6,164 bases of DNA from contig SLOZ01000183.1 of assembly GCA_007132255.1 (NCBI GenBank), forward strand, positions 1-6,164, read 5' to 3'. Below the pieces are notes generated by a model that saw only the letters and a list, made by a program, of their open reading frames with translations, was not told the DNA's origin and did no database searches. This DNA is from Limnochordia bacterium (lineage in GTDB: Bacteria; Bacillota; Limnochordia; Darwinibacteriales; B1SED10-159). How positions within the stretch are numbered: the first letter of the stretch is position 1; every line of letters starts with the position of its first letter. This document shows positions 4,422 to 6,164 of this stretch, piece after piece. A program made the position numbers and the translations under genes.

Positions 4422-6164
4422 ATGACCAAGGACGAAAAGTCCATCGAGAGCCGTCTCATTGACGTGCTCAAAGAACCCGTGGTTATTCTTGAGATGATCT
4501 ACGATCAACAAGAATGCCTCACAGACGCCAAGCAACTCCGCTGGAATCAAGCGTACGCGTCGCTGCTGAATGCGGCTTCTGCGGACTTGACCCTGCAGCC
4601 GACATCCCAGGTTCTATCCAAGGTCTGGCAAAAGGCAATGCTACAAGTGCTGAAACGCAGTATCGACGACACTGCGACCACTCCAGCGGCCAACATCCCG
4701 CAAACGCAGCCGGATCACCACTACCAGCTCGAAGCAGTGCAGCTGAGCCACGGGTTGGCCGCGGTCGTCGTTCACAAACATCCCCAGGATACAATGGGCC
4801 CTCCCCGCAGCGCAGCCATCGACCAAGCAGCAGATTCCGACGATGCTCTCGCCTTTCGATATTCTATCGTAGCTGACTATGCCTGGGGTTGGGAGATCTG
4901 GGAAGATGCCGCCGGTGAGCTGCAATACGTGTCGCCCGACTGCGCGGCAGTATCCGGGTATTCCGCAGACGCCTTCTTGCAGAACTCGGATTTGTTCACC
5001 GAGCTCATCTATGACGAGGACAAGGTGATCTGGGAAGCCCATCGCCATGAAGCATCGACGCAGCTTGGCGTCCATGACACAGAATTTCGCATTCACAGGG
5101 CCGATGGCCAGATCCGCTGGCTTGCCCATCATTGTCGGCCTGTTCTGGACAGTGATGGCCAGTTTTTGGGTTTTCGCTCGTACAATGAAGATATTACTGA
5201 ACGCAAAGAGATGGAGCAGGAACTGCGCAGAAGTGAAGAACGCTATCGTTGGATTATGGAGTCTACATCAGACATTCTCTGGGTGTATGACATAGACCGT
5301 GAATCCTTCAGCTTTGTCAGCCCCTCCGTACAGAGAGTGCGCGGCATCTCGCGTCGGCAAGCGCTGCGCGAGACTTGGGCGGATGCAGTTGCCGAACCGT
5401 TTCGTCACCGCCTCCAAGCTACGATAGAGCAAGGTTTAACGGAGTTCCTAGACAATGATGCCAGCGACGGCCAGTTCATCCTGGAACTGCAGCAGCCCTG
5501 CGAGAACGGTGAGCTGCTGTGGGTGGAGCTTGCCGCTCGTTTTCGGCGGGGACAGCACGGACGGGTGGAGTTAGTGGGCAGTACTCGTAGTATTGCTGAG
5601 CGCAAAGATGCGGAGCAGCAGATGCAGAAACTTATCTTTCGGGACGATTTGACGCGCTTATACAATCGCCGATACTTCGATGAGCAAATGCAGCGCATGG
5701 ATCACCGCTTCAATCTACCTGCGTCCATACTGATTGGAGACATCAATGGACTAAAGCTGGTCAATGATGCCTTCGGACACGATCGCGGCGATGAACTGCT
5801 GCGGCTTACGGGTACTATCTTGATGGAGAGCGCTCGACCCCAGGATGTGGTGGCGCGTACCAGTGGCGATGAGTTCTGCATCCTCATGCCGAAAACTGAT
5901 CGCCAAGCAGCCCGCCGTGTCCTCAAGGCGATTGAGGACCGAATCAAAAGCGAGCAGGACGGGATTTTTAAGGACTTCCGTTATGTCACCTGGTCGTTTG
6001 GTGTCGGAACCAAAACCAGTGAACACGAACCCTTGGTTGAGGCTAAGCAGCTCGCGACAAAAGAGATGGAACGCCGGAAGTTGATGGAGAAAGCCAGTGC
6101 CCAGTACGCCAGCATCGCATCGCTCAAGGCAGCCCTCTTTGCCCGCAGTGAAGAAACCGAGGCT
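4422..6164 (+). CDS. Soluble PAS-PAS-PAS-SGDEF signalling protein, probably with a C-terminal HD-GYP domain (partial)
   Basis: The frame is open for 581 codons to the window edge with no stop. No membrane segment is visible, so it is probably a cytoplasmic sensor. Residues about 11-124 form a divergent PAS-like domain (PVVILEMIYD, then a Trp-Asn-Gln-Ala-Tyr core). Residues 140-262 are a PAS with the PAC end YNEDITERK, and 266-396 another PAS ending in SIAERK. The GGDEF domain (about 400-550) starts at RDDLTRLYNRRYF and has GDINGLKLVNDAFGH (439-453). Its signature is SGDEF (481-485), with Ser for the first Gly. RPQD (472-475) sits five residues upstream, an intact I-site. The final residues, ASLKAALFARSEETEA (566-581), match the linker that precedes HD-GYP c-di-GMP phosphodiesterase domains in similar proteins. 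That domain is inferred and lies outside the window. The GGDEF part may bind GTP or c-di-GMP as a regulator, or keep weak activity; some Ser/Ala-GDEF variants are reported active. Confidence 0.9.
   Translation, partial: MTKDEKSIESRLIDVLKEPVVILEMIYDQQECLTDAKQLRWNQAYASLLNAASADLTLQPTSQVLSKVWQKAMLQVLKRSIDDTATTPAANIPQTQPDHHYQLEAVQLSHGLAAVVVHKHPQDTMGPPRSAAIDQAADSDDALAFRYSIVADYAWGWEIWEDAAGELQYVSPDCAAVSGYSADAFLQNSDLFTELIYDEDKVIWEAHRHEASTQLGVHDTEFRIHRADGQIRWLAHHCRPVLDSDGQFLGFRSYNEDITERKEMEQELRRSEERYRWIMESTSDILWVYDIDRESFSFVSPSVQRVRGISRRQALRETWADAVAEPFRHRLQATIEQGLTEFLDNDASDGQFILELQQPCENGELLWVELAARFRRGQHGRVELVGSTRSIAERKDAEQQMQKLIFRDDLTRLYNRRYFDEQMQRMDHRFNLPASILIGDINGLKLVNDAFGHDRGDELLRLTGTILMESARPQDVVARTSGDEFCILMPKTDRQAARRVLKAIEDRIKSEQDGIFKDFRYVTWSFGVGTKTSEHEPLVEAKQLATKEMERRKLMEKASAQYASIASLKAALFARSEETEA

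Noticed and set aside
4641..5132. A 163-codon minus-strand open frame within the PAS region
   Set aside because: It is antisense to well-formed PAS domains in the long plus-strand frame, so it is a shadow.
1..6164. Defence system, prophage, transposon or CRISPR array
   Set aside because: No spaced repeats, inverted terminal repeats, transposase, integrase, nuclease or phage-like gene is present. The content is metabolic and signalling genes.

Overview
The window (about 52% GC by eye) looks like chromosomal DNA of a motile Bacillota (Firmicutes) bacterium. The pointers are strong GGAGG-type ribosome binding sites, a TTG start, sigma-A-like hexamers with an AdhR-type MerR operator, a Bacillus-style sigma-D promoter, and a multi-PAS sensor of the GGDEF/HD-GYP type. 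The phylum is an inference. I cannot name a genus, and spirochaetes or other groups are not excluded.

Layout. (1) 1-2270: a carbonyl or electrophile-stress module. The first codons of a MerR-family regulator lie on the minus strand at the left edge. A palindromic operator sits in a 19-bp promoter spacer, followed by a leader of about 190 nt. Two plus-strand aldo/keto reductases of different subfamilies follow, the second YdhF-like. The module ends at a near-perfect hairpin terminator that can also serve the converging flaG-like gene. (2) 2304-2979, minus strand: a FlaG-like gene preceded by a close match to a sigma-D flagellar promoter, then a small unrecognised ORF of 84 aa. (3) 3042-6164: a divergent pair of cyclic-di-GMP genes. 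On the minus strand is a six-helix membrane diguanylate cyclase with intact GGEEF and I-site. On the plus strand is a soluble three-PAS protein with an altered SGDEF motif and an intact I-site. It runs off the window, most likely into an HD-GYP phosphodiesterase domain.

Working together (inference). The left half is probably a self-contained aldehyde-responsive detoxification operon switched by its divergent MerR protein. The right half joins second-messenger control (a maker and a likely sensor/breaker of c-di-GMP) to a sigma-D-driven flagellar gene, which fits a motility/sessility locus. Nothing in the sequence links the two halves except adjacency and the shared terminator. No RNA genes, insertion sequences, CRISPR arrays or prophage signs were seen.
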